Source: Shouchella lonarensis
Lineage (GTDB): Bacteria; Bacillota; Bacilli; Bacillales; Bacillaceae_D
NCBI RefSeq assembly: GCF_900096965.1
Contig: NZ_FMYM01000003.1
Location: forward strand, 197,205-261,204
Length of the DNA stretch: 64,000 nucleotides
Reading direction: 5' to 3'
The notes under the pieces were generated by a model. It searched no databases. It was given only the letters and a program-made list of their open reading frames with translations, and was not told where the DNA came from. The translations under genes and the position numbers were made by a program. This document shows, in pieces, positions 18,872 to 27,753 of the stretch (within the stretch, counting starts at the first letter, position 1; each line of letters begins with the position of its first letter).

Positions 18872-19138
18872 AAAATTAGACCGTAGACACCAGAGCACTT
18901 GGGAGAGCTTTTCTATGGCTAGATGTGTAAGAAGATCATTGTCCCTTCGGAATTTACTCAACAGAAGACCCATTTTTTATTCATAGCTGACACATCGGAC
19001 CTCAGTGCTGCATAATGTATCCTAGAAGAATGAGACACTCATTCCTTCGCTGCTTTCATTTTTGATTCAAGAAAGGTTTCTTTCTTGAAAATGGTATCAA
19101 GCATACCGGCACTTTCGTTCAAAGCTAAGATTTCTTGT
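18872..19138. other. Gene-free stretch after kynA
   Basis: About 270 bases between kynA and the convergent terminator. An open minus-strand frame here (18707-18973) overlaps kynA and has no ribosome site. A minor hairpin (CAAGAAA...TTTCTTG, about 19070-19090) is present. I see no promoter or RNA gene I can defend. Confidence 0.4.
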
Positions 19139-19183
19139 ACAGAAACACCCAAAGTGTGCATTCAACACTTTGGGTGTTTCTGT
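19139..19183. terminator. Bidirectional terminator between kynA and ykoC
   Basis: An 18-bp near-perfect inverted repeat, ACAGAAACACCCAAAGTG with its complement, separated by a 9-base loop. It sits between convergent operons and can serve both strands. The T-run is poor, so termination may rest on the very stable stem. Confidence 0.7.
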
Positions 19184-19296
19184 TGATCCATTAAAAAGGA
19201 TGGCTAATGTTTATTAACACTAGCATGTCACATATTAAAAACGCTGTCTGTTTTCATACCCACTAGCACAAATAATGCTGCGAAGTGTAATTTATA

Positions 19297-20100
19297 CTAA
19301 ACGCCCACATACCTCACATCATGAACAGGAATCCACCACTCCACTGTGGAAAAATAAATAGCCGATACTACCGCAAGTATACACCCTCCGACAAATATAA
19401 TATCTTCGCGTTGAAAATGCAGTTTATAAAAATACGTCCGCTTTTGTTTTAAGAAAAATTGTTTCGCCGTCATCGCCACCGACAAACGCTGGGCTCGTCT
19501 AATCGCTTGAGCGAGTAAAGGTACACTATAAAAGCGCAGCATGTCATACATTCCGCCCACCCCACGCCGAGCCGCGATCCCTCTAATTTGATACGCGTAG
19601 CGCAATGTTTGAAACTCCGTCACCATCATCGGGATCATCCGAATCGAAGCCATAAAGCCGTACGCAAAATGGGGTGGCAAGCGTAACTGCTGCATTAATG
19701 AATAAAATAAATAGACGGGTTTTGTTGTTAACGCGAATAATAACCCAAACGTTGCAAATGTGAGTGCACGTAAACCTAAATGAATTCCGCGATAGAAACT
19801 CTCCTCAGTAATATGAACAATGCCCATATGAAACCACGTCGTCTCACCTTTACCAAAGAAAACCATCGCCGTCGATGCTGACACAAACACAAGTATAAAT
19901 GGCAAACAGTACAACAATACAAACAAGCGCGGATGGCCAGAGAAAGTAAATAAAGTAAATAACGCTATGACTACAACAAGTATTAATACATTGGGATTAT
20001 GGACGAAAATAACGCCCACTAGTAGTACCATCGTCACAATAAGTTTTAAGCTCGGATTAATCCGACTTAGCCACGTTTCTTCCCATTTATATTCAGTCAT
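19297..20100 (-). CDS. ykoC: ECF transporter transmembrane subunit (EcfT, YkoC-like)
   Basis: Coupling membrane protein of an energy-coupling-factor importer. The 267-residue protein has about five hydrophobic segments (28-45, 48-66, 70-90, 125-145, 240-257) and the EcfT/CbiQ cytoplasmic region with the RGIAARRG and RRAQRLSVAMTAK motifs that bind the ATPase. Its start overlaps the end of the ATPase gene by 8 bases. With ykoD and ykoE it reproduces the Bacillus subtilis ykoEDC set, known as a thiamine-precursor (hydroxymethylpyrimidine) importer controlled by thiamine pyrophosphate. The TPP riboswitch upstream of ykoE supports this substrate. Confidence 0.9.
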   Translation of the reverse strand: MTEYKWEETWLSRINPSLKLIVTMVLLVGVIFVHNPNVLILVVVIALFTLFTFSGHPRLFVLLYCLPFILVFVSASTAMVFFGKGETTWFHMGIVHITEESFYRGIHLGLRALTFATFGLLFALTTKPVYLFYSLMQQLRLPPHFAYGFMASIRMIPMMVTEFQTLRYAYQIRGIAARRGVGGMYDMLRFYSVPLLAQAIRRAQRLSVAMTAKQFFLKQKRTYFYKLHFQREDIIFVGGCILAVVSAIYFSTVEWWIPVHDVRYVGV

Positions 20101-21547
20101 GAGCGCCCTCCTTAGTCATCCGCCGCTCATTTGGATACTGCTTGACCACTTTCCCTTTAGAAATCTCCCATACGTGGGTTGCATAATGGGTCACAATCTC
20201 CTCATCATGCGTGACCATCACAACCGTTCCCCCATTCGCACGAAATGACTCGAGTTGGGTAAGTAACGCAAAGGTATGATAGGCATCTTGACCAAATGTC
20301 GGTTCATCAAGTAGCAATATGTCACGCGTATGCATGAGTGCCGTTGCGACACTTAAGCGCCGCTTTTGACCAATTGATAACCGATAGGGGTGAGACGCTT
20401 TGAATGCTGTCAAACCAAATGTGTCAAGCAGCGCTGTCGCACGTTCTTTATATTTCTCGTCACTTTTTCCAGGTGTACCTGCATATAGCTCTTGTTCCAC
20501 TTCATCAGTAATAAATTGAAATTCTGGGTTTTGAAATACAAAGCCAATCTCTCGTGCGAGGATACGCTTTTTGTCCACTTGCTTCCCATTTACTTCATAC
20601 GTCCCACTCGTTTTGAGCAAGTTCATGAGCGCATACAACAGCGTTGTTTTCCCGGCCCCATTTTCTCCAGTAATGACGATCCATTGTCCTGCCTTTGCAT
20701 CGGCACACGCGACACGGCTGACCACTTTTTTCCGACGATAAGCATGGAACTCGTGCACATACAAACGTTGTGGCCCCTTCTCCACTGCTACTCGTGGCAA
20801 ATGCGTCGCAGCTAAGTGGTGCTTCCACGAATGCGGATGCCAAATCCCGTATTCGTCAAACGCCTCTTCATACGTTTGCCAAATATGGTCCGGCGCACCA
20901 TCAGCAATGATCTCTCCGGCTGCGTTAAATAAAATGATGCGTGTAATGAAGTTGAGGATATGCGTAATTTTATGTTCCACAATCACGATCGTTTGCGCTT
21001 CCGTGCATTGCTTAACCGTTTCCCATACAGCAACGGTCCCTTCAGGATCAAGCAATGCCGTTGGTTCATCTAAAAATAGGACATCAGCTTCCAATGCAAG
21101 TGCTGACGCAATCGCGAGTCGTTGTTTCATGCCTTGTGACAACGTGGAAATCGCTGTATGTGGCGCCACATCTAACCCAACTCGCTTCAATAAGGACGCA
21201 ATGTAAGCAGGCATGTCTTCGCGAGCGACTTGACGGTTCTCTAACACAAACGCTAACTCTTCATCCACATAGGGCATACAAAATTGGCTGTCAGGATCTT
21301 GAAACACAATTCCTGCTTCTGCAGGAATTGTGGCCACATCACTTTTAAAAGGCACTTCAACTGCCCGCGGAATCAACCCCGCCATCACTTGGAGAAGCGT
21401 CGATTTTCCGCATCCGCTTGGACCGAGCAAGAGCACTTTCTCCCCTTTTTGCACGGTTACACTGAGTTCATCAAACAACAAGTTATCACTTTGCGGATAA
21501 GTCAAGACAACATTTTCTAACTGAATCACAGGATCGGACACAATCAT
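20093..21547 (-). CDS. ykoD: ECF transporter ATPase with two fused ABC domains (YkoD-like)
   Basis: Energising subunit of the thiamine-related ECF importer. The 484 residues hold two complete ABC ATPase domains. The first has Walker A GPSGCGKST, signature LSQGMKQR and Walker B VLFLDEPTALLD. The second has Walker A GENGAGKTT, signature LSIGQKRR and Walker B ILLLDEPTFGQD. Most ECF systems use two separate ATPases; this fusion matches the Yko subtype. The start ATG overlaps the ykoE stop in an ATGA junction, and the end overlaps ykoC by 8 bases, so the three subunits are made from one coupled message. Confidence 0.93.
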   Translation of the reverse strand: MIVSDPVIQLENVVLTYPQSDNLLFDELSVTVQKGEKVLLLGPSGCGKSTLLQVMAGLIPRAVEVPFKSDVATIPAEAGIVFQDPDSQFCMPYVDEELAFVLENRQVAREDMPAYIASLLKRVGLDVAPHTAISTLSQGMKQRLAIASALALEADVLFLDEPTALLDPEGTVAVWETVKQCTEAQTIVIVEHKITHILNFITRIILFNAAGEIIADGAPDHIWQTYEEAFDEYGIWHPHSWKHHLAATHLPRVAVEKGPQRLYVHEFHAYRRKKVVSRVACADAKAGQWIVITGENGAGKTTLLYALMNLLKTSGTYEVNGKQVDKKRILAREIGFVFQNPEFQFITDEVEQELYAGTPGKSDEKYKERATALLDTFGLTAFKASHPYRLSIGQKRRLSVATALMHTRDILLLDEPTFGQDAYHTFALLTQLESFRANGGTVVMVTHDEEIVTHYATHVWEISKGKVVKQYPNERRMTKEGAHD

Positions 21548-22143
21548 TGCTTCCTTTTCGCGTCTAGCCGTGCGTAATCTGCTTGTGAAACGGGCCGAAT
21601 GAGCTGAACGACACCTGTCTTTTCAAGCGCGCGAACAAGTGCTGTCGCAAACACACCGGCAATAAGAATGGCGCTGACCGTACGGAGGATCACTCGAATT
21701 GATAAGTTCCATGTCGTATAATCCAGTAAATAATCATTAAAATAGTCAACAGAAAATGATGCAATTGAAGCACCGATTGCGCCTAAAATGGCCACACCCA
21801 TGTGATACAAACGGTAGCGGAACATCGCAAAAGCCAATTCTGCCCCAAGTCCTTGGAAGAAACCGTATAAGAGTAGGGAGAGCGGTCCATATGGAGACCC
21901 TGCTAAAAATGACCCGACCGACGCTGCTGTTTGAGCTAAAATGGCTATCCCTGGCTTGCGAATGATTAACATGGCAAGTGGTCCAGCAATAAACCACATT
22001 CCATAAATCAATTGGTGAAGTTGTAACCCCGTTACCGAAACAATATCATAGAGCGGTGTCCATAAACGATAGACGATCGCAAAAACAACGGCAATCATAA
22101 TTGTGACAATAATATCAGTTAATGTTAATTGCTTTTTCTTCAT
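21544..22143 (-). CDS. ykoE: ECF substrate-binding membrane protein (S component, YkoE-like)
   Basis: Substrate-capturing membrane subunit, 199 residues, about five or six hydrophobic helices (12-32, 46-64, 66-84, 90-108, 112-132, 150-172). The GxxAELAFAMFRY segment and overall layout match the YkoE family, whose substrate is hydroxymethylpyrimidine or thiamine. The ATG follows AAAGGAGAGAG. It is the first gene behind the TPP riboswitch and its terminator, so expression should fall when thiamine pyrophosphate is abundant. The short basic C-terminal tail is cytosolic by the positive-inside rule. Confidence 0.92.
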   Translation of the reverse strand: MKKKQLTLTDIIVTIMIAVVFAIVYRLWTPLYDIVSVTGLQLHQLIYGMWFIAGPLAMLIIRKPGIAILAQTAASVGSFLAGSPYGPLSLLLYGFFQGLGAELAFAMFRYRLYHMGVAILGAIGASIASFSVDYFNDYLLDYTTWNLSIRVILRTVSAILIAGVFATALVRALEKTGVVQLIRPVSQADYARLDAKRKQ

Positions 22144-22171
22144 TGATAAGACTCTCTCCTTTCAAATGACA

Positions 22172-22202
22172 AAAAACCCTTGCTGATGACATCAAGGGGT
22201 AC
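22172..22202 (-). terminator. Riboswitch-controlled terminator upstream of ykoE
   Basis: On the minus strand ACCCCTTGATG...CAAGGG folds into a hairpin followed by a run of six T, just ahead of the ykoE ribosome site. Position after a TPP aptamer makes it the expression platform: ligand binding should favour termination. Confidence 0.85.
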
Positions 22203-22284
22203 TAAAAATTCTTGTGACATTGCGGTGTTATGTATGCATGAACAGAAAGAAAAACGTCACAATTTCATTCTTATGAACGGTTCC

Positions 22285-22372
22285 ACTTCCTTGCGCTAGC
22301 ATTACCTAGATCAAGTCACAAGGGTCAAGATGCGATAGACATCTTTCTCAGCCAAAAAGCCCCCCTAGCGGA
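22285..22372 (-). promoter_or_regulatory. TPP riboswitch (THI element) aptamer
   Basis: Read on the minus strand the sequence contains the hallmark blocks of the thiamine pyrophosphate aptamer: a G-rich 5' arm, GGCTGAGA (around 22345-22353), GACCCTTGTGACTTGATCT, and GGTAATGCTAGCGCAAGGAAG. These match the conserved CUGAGA and ACCUGAUCUGGAUAAUGCCAGCG cores of the family with small changes. P1 closes between CGCTAG at the 5' side and the matching 3' segment. It controls ykoEDC. Confidence 0.93.
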
Positions 22373-22404
22373 TACATATTTTATTAATTAATTATCGCAT
22401 ATCC

Positions 22405-22433
22405 ATCATACCATAGGTATGTACAAATCTAAA
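22405..22433 (-). promoter_or_regulatory. Candidate promoter of the ykoEDC leader
   Basis: On the minus strand TTTAGA, a 17-base spacer and TATGAT lie upstream of the TPP aptamer at a fitting distance. A small palindrome, CATACC-ATA-GGTATG (22407-22421), overlaps the -10, so an extra repressor is possible. The -35 is weak. Confidence 0.45.
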
Positions 22434-22614
22434 GTGCATATCTCCTTTACTTCTAGATTATACTGATGAAGTCAAAATAAAAAAAGTTTCCCCTATGCAA
22501 AATTATTCTGCCTATGCCATATTCATGTAAGTGGAAAAACATGTTTCTATAGACCCACTCGATTTTCGTCTGATACGATACATATATGACAAGAATGAAA
22601 CGAGGTCTTCTTCC

Positions 22615-23490
22615 ATGAAAAGATATGAGGAGTTACGTCAAGGTGAGTCGGGCGCATGGTTAAGCATCATTGCCTACATCTTTTTGTCGGCATTAAAGCT
22701 TGTCATCGGTTATTTATTCTTTTCCCAAGCGCTCGTTGCCGACGGTTTTAATAACGCATCTGATATCATTATTTCTATTGCAGTTTTAATTGGTTTACGT
22801 ATTTCACAAAAACCACCTGATCACGACCACCCATACGGTCATTTTCGCGCCGAGCATATTGCCGCATTATTCGCAGCAGTGCTCATGGCGGCCATTGGCA
22901 TACAAGTATTAATAGAAGCCAGTTCTAGCTTACTAAATCCCGAAGCGATTGTTGCTCCAAGCTTAGTTGCCGCATGGGTCGCCATCTTCAGTAGCATCAT
23001 TATGCTACTCGTCTACCGATACAACAAAAAGCTCGCGACACGGATCAATAGCCAAGCTCTAATGGCTGCCGCAAAGGACAACAAAGCCGATGCACTCGTC
23101 AGTTTGGGTGCTTGTATCGGTATCATCGCTGCCCACTTTCGGCTAGGGTGGATTGATTCTATTACTGCTTTTGTGATTGGTTTACTTATTTGTTATACCG
23201 CTTGGACAATTTTCCGTGATGCCACGCATGCACTCACTGATGGATTTGACGACAGCTCTTTATCAGCATACAAAAAAACAATTGCAGATTTGGAGCATGT
23301 ACAATCATTAAAGACGATGAAAGCACGCCAAGTGGGTAGCGCGATTCACGCTGATGTAACCATTGAAGTGAAATCAACGTTGACTGTAAAAGATAGCCAT
23401 GAAATTGCGGACGAAATTGAATCACTCCTCTCTCAAAAGCACGGCATTGATCATACGAGTGTGCATATTGAACCGCAAGAAGATGAATAA
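22615..23490 (+). CDS. Cation diffusion facilitator, probably Mn2+/Zn2+ efflux (MneP/YdfM-like)
   Basis: Proton-coupled divalent metal exporter of the CDF family. The 291 residues hold a Cation_efflux membrane domain (about six helices, residues 15-205) and a C-terminal ferredoxin-like cytoplasmic domain (about 210-290) with HADVTIEV and a terminal histidine-containing strand. The metal site motif is ADGFNNASD in helix 2, and HDHPYGHFRAEHIAAL follows. This D/N arrangement resembles the manganese-efflux branch rather than the DxxxD zinc branch, so Mn is a reasonable but unproven guess. The frame is open from 22531; the ATG at 22615 after ACGAGG gives the usual N-terminus. A hairpin at 23492-23516 follows the gene. 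Confidence 0.88.
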   Translation: MKRYEELRQGESGAWLSIIAYIFLSALKLVIGYLFFSQALVADGFNNASDIIISIAVLIGLRISQKPPDHDHPYGHFRAEHIAALFAAVLMAAIGIQVLIEASSSLLNPEAIVAPSLVAAWVAIFSSIIMLLVYRYNKKLATRINSQALMAAAKDNKADALVSLGACIGIIAAHFRLGWIDSITAFVIGLLICYTAWTIFRDATHALTDGFDDSSLSAYKKTIADLEHVQSLKTMKARQVGSAIHADVTIEVKSTLTVKDSHEIADEIESLLSQKHGIDHTSVHIEPQEDE

Positions 23491-23491
23491 G

Positions 23492-23516
23492 AGCGCTAGG
23501 AGGAATTGCTAGCGCT
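23492..23516 (+). terminator. Hairpin after the CDF gene
   Basis: AGCGCTAG and CTAGCGCT form a perfect 8-bp stem over a 9-base loop just after the stop codon. No T-run follows, so it may be a weak terminator or an mRNA-stabilising hairpin. Confidence 0.45.
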
Positions 23517-23651
23517 GAAATAGTTCATTGAAAACCTCGGTTTGCTCCGTAATTCACGCAATAGAATGCAACTTATTTTTATGTATCACTAACAGTAATG
23601 TTGACATAAAATTAATAAAGATCTAACTCCTAAAGAAAGGAGGAAAGCATC

Positions 23652-25646
23652 ATGTCTCAACCGAGCATGCCGAATTTCACGCCCAACATTAACCTTAATC
23701 GTGATGATGTTGTCAATCTATTGCTCACATCGATCGCGATGGAAGAGATGGGGTTGGCGCATATCATCAATGCAGAAGGAGAAAAAATCCAATATGCGCT
23801 AGGAACATTGAACGATGTAACTGGTCCTCCGACAACACTACAAGATATTTTAGCTGTCAATAAAAGCACAGCAACAATGCTTGACCAAATATTCAAGAAA
23901 GAAATCATCCTTGAATCAAAAATGAAAACCGCCGCAACGATTCCAACTTTAAGTGGACCGACCGGGACGACTGGACCTACTGGTCCTGCCAGTGGCGTTA
24001 TCAGTGTTAATCATATTTTTCCTGATCCACTTGGGAATATCACACTAGCCATCAACGATATTCCTGGAGGGATTTCGAACATAAATGGGATTACAGCAGC
24101 ACCAAGTGGACAATTGACGTTAGGAGCAGCAGATGTTGGGGCATTCCCTTACGAAGAAGTATCATCCGATACAGATTTAAACACATTAACAACACCAGGA
24201 GTATATAGCTCTGAAGGGAACGCCAGTGGGCCAAGCTCAATCCCGCCATTCCCTCAACCTGTTCCGCCCGTATGGACATTGTATGTCTCTGTCATTACGC
24301 CCGGACCAGCAACATCTATTTTACAGTTACTACTTACAAATCCAACCATTTATTTTCGTAGCGCAACGGATGATATCGGCACTTCATGGAACCCATGGGA
24401 AGAGATCGGCACAACCACCACTGGTCCTACTGGTACCACTGGCGCTACTGGTCCTACTGGTCCTACTGGCCCTACTGGTCCTACTGGTGCCACTGGTCCT
24501 ACTGGCGCCACTGGTTCTACTGGCGCTACTGGTCCTACTGGCACCACTGGTCTTACTGGCGCTACTGGTCCTACTGGTGCCACTGGTTCTACTGGCGCTA
24601 CTGGTCCTACTGGCCCTACTGGAGCCACTGGCTCTACTGGAACCACTGGTCCTACTGGCGCTACTGGAACCACTGGTCCTACTGGCGCCACTGGCGCTAC
24701 TGGGGCAAGTCCATTTATGAATACAATTGTTGTAACAAGTATTAATGCCAACACTGTCTCTGTGATCGATGGCGATTCTAGAACAGTCATGACATCTTTT
24801 AATGTTGGACTCGTCCCAACAGGGATAAGCATCAACCAAAAAACCAACAGAATTTATGTAGGAAATTCTTTTTCTGCCAACGTTTCTGTCATTAGTGGGG
24901 TCGATTATTCTATTATTGCCACAATTACCGCTGGAAACGGAGACTATGATGTTGTCGTTAATTCATTTACAAATCTTTTATACGCAGCAAATGCTAATTT
25001 CAACACAGTGTCTGTTATTAATGGACAAGAAAATACCGTTATCGCGACAATTTCCGTTGGGCAGACACCACTCGGAGGGGTCGCTGTGCCCAATTACGTG
25101 TATATTGCTAATTCAGAAGGATCCAATATATCTGTCATCGATAGTTTTACACAGCAAGTCGTCAATACAATCACTGTAGGTGACGCCCCTGACAACATGG
25201 CTGTAAACTTTCAAACTAATCGTTTATACGTAACCAATTTAGAGGGCGACAACGTTTCTGTTCTCAATCATGCAGATGATGGTATGAATAGTACAGTAAT
25301 TGCCACCATTTCTGTAGGGGAAGAACCACGAGGCATCGCAGTAAATGAAAACACTAATCTTATTTATGTAGCAAACATAAGAGGGAACTCAATTTCTGTT
25401 ATTTTTGGGAGTACAAATGAAGTGATTGCGACAATCTCTACAGGTGTTCATCAACCTCAGCATGTCGCGATAAATCCTAACCAGAACTTAATCTACACTG
25501 GATATCCTGACACAATTGCAGCACCGAATTTAGCCATTATTGATGGCATTAATCAAGTGATCATTGAAACTATTACGGTGGGAGAAGGTGTTTATAGCAT
25601 CGCTGTGATGTCTGGTTTACGACTAACAGGACCGTTGTATAGTTAG
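23652..25646 (+). CDS. Collagen-like surface/exosporium protein with pyocin-knob and YVTN beta-propeller domains
   Basis: A 664-residue mosaic protein, likely on the spore or cell surface. Residues 1-100 form a helical head found in Bacillus collagen-like proteins ([11 protein letters not shown] and [15 protein letters not shown] stretches). A short [12 protein letters not shown] block follows near 101-112. Residues about 158-257 resemble the pyocin knob of phage tail fibres ([11 protein letters not shown] ... SWNPWEEIG). Residues 258-353 are 31 perfect G-X-T triplets plus GAS. Residues 357-655 contain seven YVTN-type repeats (xNxVSVI and IATISVG pattern), enough for one seven-bladed propeller. 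There is no signal peptide, as in BclA-type proteins assembled from the mother cell. The ribosome site is AAAGGAGGAAAG. Sporulation control is inferred from family, not seen. Confidence 0.88.
   Translation: MSQPSMPNFTPNINLNRDDVVNLLLTSIAMEEMGLAHIINAEGEKIQYALGTLNDVTGPPTTLQDILAVNKSTATMLDQIFKKEIILESKMKTAATIPTLSGPTGTTGPTGPASGVISVNHIFPDPLGNITLAINDIPGGISNINGITAAPSGQLTLGAADVGAFPYEEVSSDTDLNTLTTPGVYSSEGNASGPSSIPPFPQPVPPVWTLYVSVITPGPATSILQLLLTNPTIYFRSATDDIGTSWNPWEEIGTTTTGPTGTTGATGPTGPTGPTGPTGATGPTGATGSTGATGPTGTTGLTGATGPTGATGSTGATGPTGPTGATGSTGTTGPTGATGTTGPTGATGATGASPFMNTIVVTSINANTVSVIDGDSRTVMTSFNVGLVPTGISINQKTNRIYVGNSFSANVSVISGVDYSIIATITAGNGDYDVVVNSFTNLLYAANANFNTVSVINGQENTVIATISVGQTPLGGVAVPNYVYIANSEGSNISVIDSFTQQVVNTITVGDAPDNMAVNFQTNRLYVTNLEGDNVSVLNHADDGMNSTVIATISVGEEPRGIAVNENTNLIYVANIRGNSISVIFGSTNEVIATISTGVHQPQHVAINPNQNLIYTGYPDTIAAPNLAIIDGINQVIIETITVGEGVYSIAVMSGLRLTGPLYS
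24423..24710 (+). repeat. Collagen-like tandem repeat, 32 nine-base units
   Basis: Thirty-two consecutive triplet-codon units of the form GGN-NNN-ACN encode [12 protein letters not shown] and GLT, ending in GAS. Larger blocks of several units recur, so the tract should expand and contract by slippage or recombination. The repeat is inside a coding region and is not a CRISPR array. Confidence 0.95.
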
Positions 25647-25705
25647 CACATAATGTAATATGAAGTTTGCAGAAACATTTTAAGGACAATGATAAAAAAG
25701 AAAGC

Positions 25706-25734
25706 GTCAGAGATCAGATTATCTGATCTCTGAC
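25706..25734. terminator. Bidirectional terminator after the collagen-like gene
   Basis: A 14-bp perfect stem (GTCAGAGATCAGAT and its complement) around a single central base sits between two convergent genes. A-rich and T-rich flanks lie on both sides, giving a usable U-tract on either strand. Confidence 0.75.
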
Positions 25735-25745
25735 AACGATACTTT

Positions 25746-26699
25746 CTATTCCAACACTGTCACACTTACGGTCCGTCGCCCGAAGGCATATGCTTCATCT
25801 TTTGTTTGCATATATAAATCAATTTTGTGACCTTTAATTGCTCCGCCTGTATCGCCTGCAATCGCTTCCCCGTATCCTTCCACATATACACGACTCCCAA
25901 GTGGAATCACATTCGGATCAACAGCCACCACTTTTTGGTTTGGATTTGCCCGCAAATCAATACCCGTACTCGTCACACCAGAACATCCATTGCAATACGC
26001 TGTGTAGGCAGTCGCTTCCATCTGAATAGATGTTGTCTCCTCGGTTGGCTCGCTCTCCCTCGTTTCTTCTACAGCCGTGTTCGTAGCGGGTTCAATGGTC
26101 TCACTTGCCTCTGCCGCCTTTGATTGTGAGTGATCATTGCGCTGTTGTTCCGTAATAACAGGGACTGATGCCGCCGCGATGACTTGCGGTCCGTATAAAT
26201 GACGATACGTTTCTGGTCCTGCAATCCCATCCACTTGAATTTGTTCCGCCTGCTGGAAAGAGGACACTGCCGATTTGGTTAGTGGACCATATATACCATC
26301 GAGCATACCCTGGTAATAATTCAACATGCTTAATTTCTCTTGAAGCATGTAAACAAGTTCTCCTTCACTTCCTTCACGTAAAACCGTCATGGCACCAAGT
26401 GTTTGTGGGCCGACAATCCCATCCACCATTAACCCGTGGTCCTCTTGATAAGCAATGACTGCTTCTTCCATTGTTTCTGTAAATAAACGAGACGTCTCTT
26501 CTCCGTCTAAATACCCTTGCGCAATTAATTCTTCCTGTAACGCCTCTACTCGTTCATCTTCTTCTCCTTGAGTGAGCGGTATAGCAGCGTGCACTTCTTG
26601 CATTACAATCATCACTACGAAAGCCACAACAGCAATGAAACCACTTACCAGCCATTTCACAAAAAAGGCGTCAAACCTTTTTAATATCAATTTCCCCAA
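25746..26699 (-). CDS. Cell-wall protein: two peptidoglycan-binding domains and a 3D (MltA-like) domain
   Basis: Probable secreted or membrane-anchored cell-wall hydrolase, 317 residues. One hydrophobic segment (about 17-37) acts as signal or anchor. Two PG_binding_1 domains follow (about 45-110 and 112-170; VDGIVGPQT and LDGIYGPLT / VDGIAGPET motifs). After a low-complexity Thr/Glu linker the C-terminal 3D domain (about 225-317) shows MEATAYTAYCNGCSG, AVDPNVIPLGSRVYVEGYG, AGDTGGAIKGHKIDLY, with the aspartates expected for a lytic transglycosylase-like double-psi barrel. The start is TTG at 26699: AAAGGAG stands nine bases ahead and no nearby ATG fits. It resembles YocH-type autolysins. Confidence 0.9.
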   Translation of the reverse strand: MGKLILKRFDAFFVKWLVSGFIAVVAFVVMIVMQEVHAAIPLTQGEEDERVEALQEELIAQGYLDGEETSRLFTETMEEAVIAYQEDHGLMVDGIVGPQTLGAMTVLREGSEGELVYMLQEKLSMLNYYQGMLDGIYGPLTKSAVSSFQQAEQIQVDGIAGPETYRHLYGPQVIAAASVPVITEQQRNDHSQSKAAEASETIEPATNTAVEETRESEPTEETTSIQMEATAYTAYCNGCSGVTSTGIDLRANPNQKVVAVDPNVIPLGSRVYVEGYGEAIAGDTGGAIKGHKIDLYMQTKDEAYAFGRRTVSVTVLE

Positions 26700-26988
26700 A
26701 GACCTTCACTCCTTTTAAAAAAATTGTTCGCGCACCCCACTGCGCAAACGTATTTAAAGAGCTCCCTGTTGTTCAAATGATCTCTCAAATGAACAGATGC
26801 CATGTTTCTAATCTGTTAGGAGTTGCTATGATACCTACTCGCTTTCGTGAAATAATAAAACACATTACGACGTTCTTAATCTTATTGTCATCTGCCTGTA
26901 ATAAGACGATGTTGAAAAATAGGCAGAAACCACAAAAAAGGTACGCCACGAGGGCATACCTGTCGTTATTTGATATCGTTGTCGGTTC
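26700..26988. other. Intergenic stretch, no gene seen
   Basis: About 290 bases between the 3D-domain gene and the ABC-2 transporter genes. It contains the upstream region of the former (TTCGCGCA...TGCGCAAA half-palindrome near 26727-26748) and, at 26933-26961, the terminator of the latter. A plus-strand open frame across it lacks a ribosome site. Confidence 0.4.
26933..26961 (-). terminator. Terminator of the ABC-2 exporter operon
   Basis: On the minus strand AGGTATGCC-CTCGT-GGCGTACCT forms a nine-pair stem with one wobble, followed by six T. It stands 28 bases after the permease stop. Confidence 0.85.
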
Positions 26989-27753
26989 TTATAATACATC
27001 TCTTTTCTTGAAAATGAGGTGAGAGATGAGTAAAAGAATCAAGATATGAGCGCCGATATACGCGGCCGAATGCCAGACGGAATCAAAAAGATCCGATGAA
27101 AAAATTAGGTCAACAGGTTTTTCATAAGAGTTATATAGCTCAAAATGCATAAATACAATCCATTTTGACCAGTCATACTGCATAAGCAACACCATCAATA
27201 TCCCTTTAAAGAACATCGGAATAAACGCGACAACGATAGTTAGTGCGGTACTACGCATCCAGACACCGATCAGCGTCGCCAGCGCGATATAAAAGAGCAA
27301 GGTTGGAGTATGATGCAGCACCATGCTCCACATCGTCTTAAAACCGATCATCCATGTTGTATTCTCTGTAAAAAAGAGCATCTCTACGAGGAATAAAACA
27401 AACCCTGCCCCCAATAAAAGGAGAAACGACAACAACATGATGGAAATCCATTTGGATAGCAATATGCGCGTGCGCGACACAGGGCGAATAAATAATTGTT
27501 TAATCGTTCCTGAAGAGAACTCTTTTGCGAGCGCTCCACTGACTAAGATCACCGCATAAAGAGAAACGAACCCTGCAAATATAGGAAACACCGTTTCAAA
27601 GAAAAGAAGGTCTATATAAGCATCGGCATAGTTTTTCATCATCACACCTACAACTGTGCCTAAAATCGTACACGCAGCAAGCACAATAAGAAAAACCCAT
27701 ACTTTTCGTCCATACCATGCCTTAATCCATTCATTCTTCATTAAATCAATCAT
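26989..27753 (-). CDS. ABC-2 type transporter permease
   Basis: Membrane partner of the ATPase encoded just upstream. The 254 residues carry about six hydrophobic segments (18-40, 53-75, 103-127, 145-168, 172-195, 228-247) and the LAKEFSSGTIKQLFIRPVSRTRIL stretch typical of the cytoplasmic loop of ABC-2 permeases. The start overlaps the ATPase stop in an ATGA-type junction. Lantibiotic/bacitracin self-protection and sodium-export ABC-2 systems share this build, so the substrate is open. A terminator follows 28 bases later, making a two-gene operon. Confidence 0.85.
   Translation of the reverse strand: MIDLMKNEWIKAWYGRKVWVFLIVLAACTILGTVVGVMMKNYADAYIDLLFFETVFPIFAGFVSLYAVILVSGALAKEFSSGTIKQLFIRPVSRTRILLSKWISIMLLSFLLLLGAGFVLFLVEMLFFTENTTWMIGFKTMWSMVLHHTPTLLFYIALATLIGVWMRSTALTIVVAFIPMFFKGILMVLLMQYDWSKWIVFMHFELYNSYEKPVDLIFSSDLFDSVWHSAAYIGAHILILLLISHLIFKKRDVL

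Noticed and set aside
18707-18973. 88-codon minus-strand frame at the end of kynA
   Set aside because: Mostly opposite kynA and without a ribosome site or promoter.
24423-24710. Possible CRISPR array
   Set aside because: Units are nine bases and directly joined, without spacers, inside a protein gene.
24350-24847. Long open frames on both strands across the collagen tract
   Set aside because: They are artefacts of the nine-base repeat, which stays open in all frames. The real frame is the GXT one.
26777-27022. 81-codon plus-strand frame between the 3D gene and ABC permease
   Set aside because: Runs into the end of the minus-strand permease gene and over its terminator; no ribosome site.
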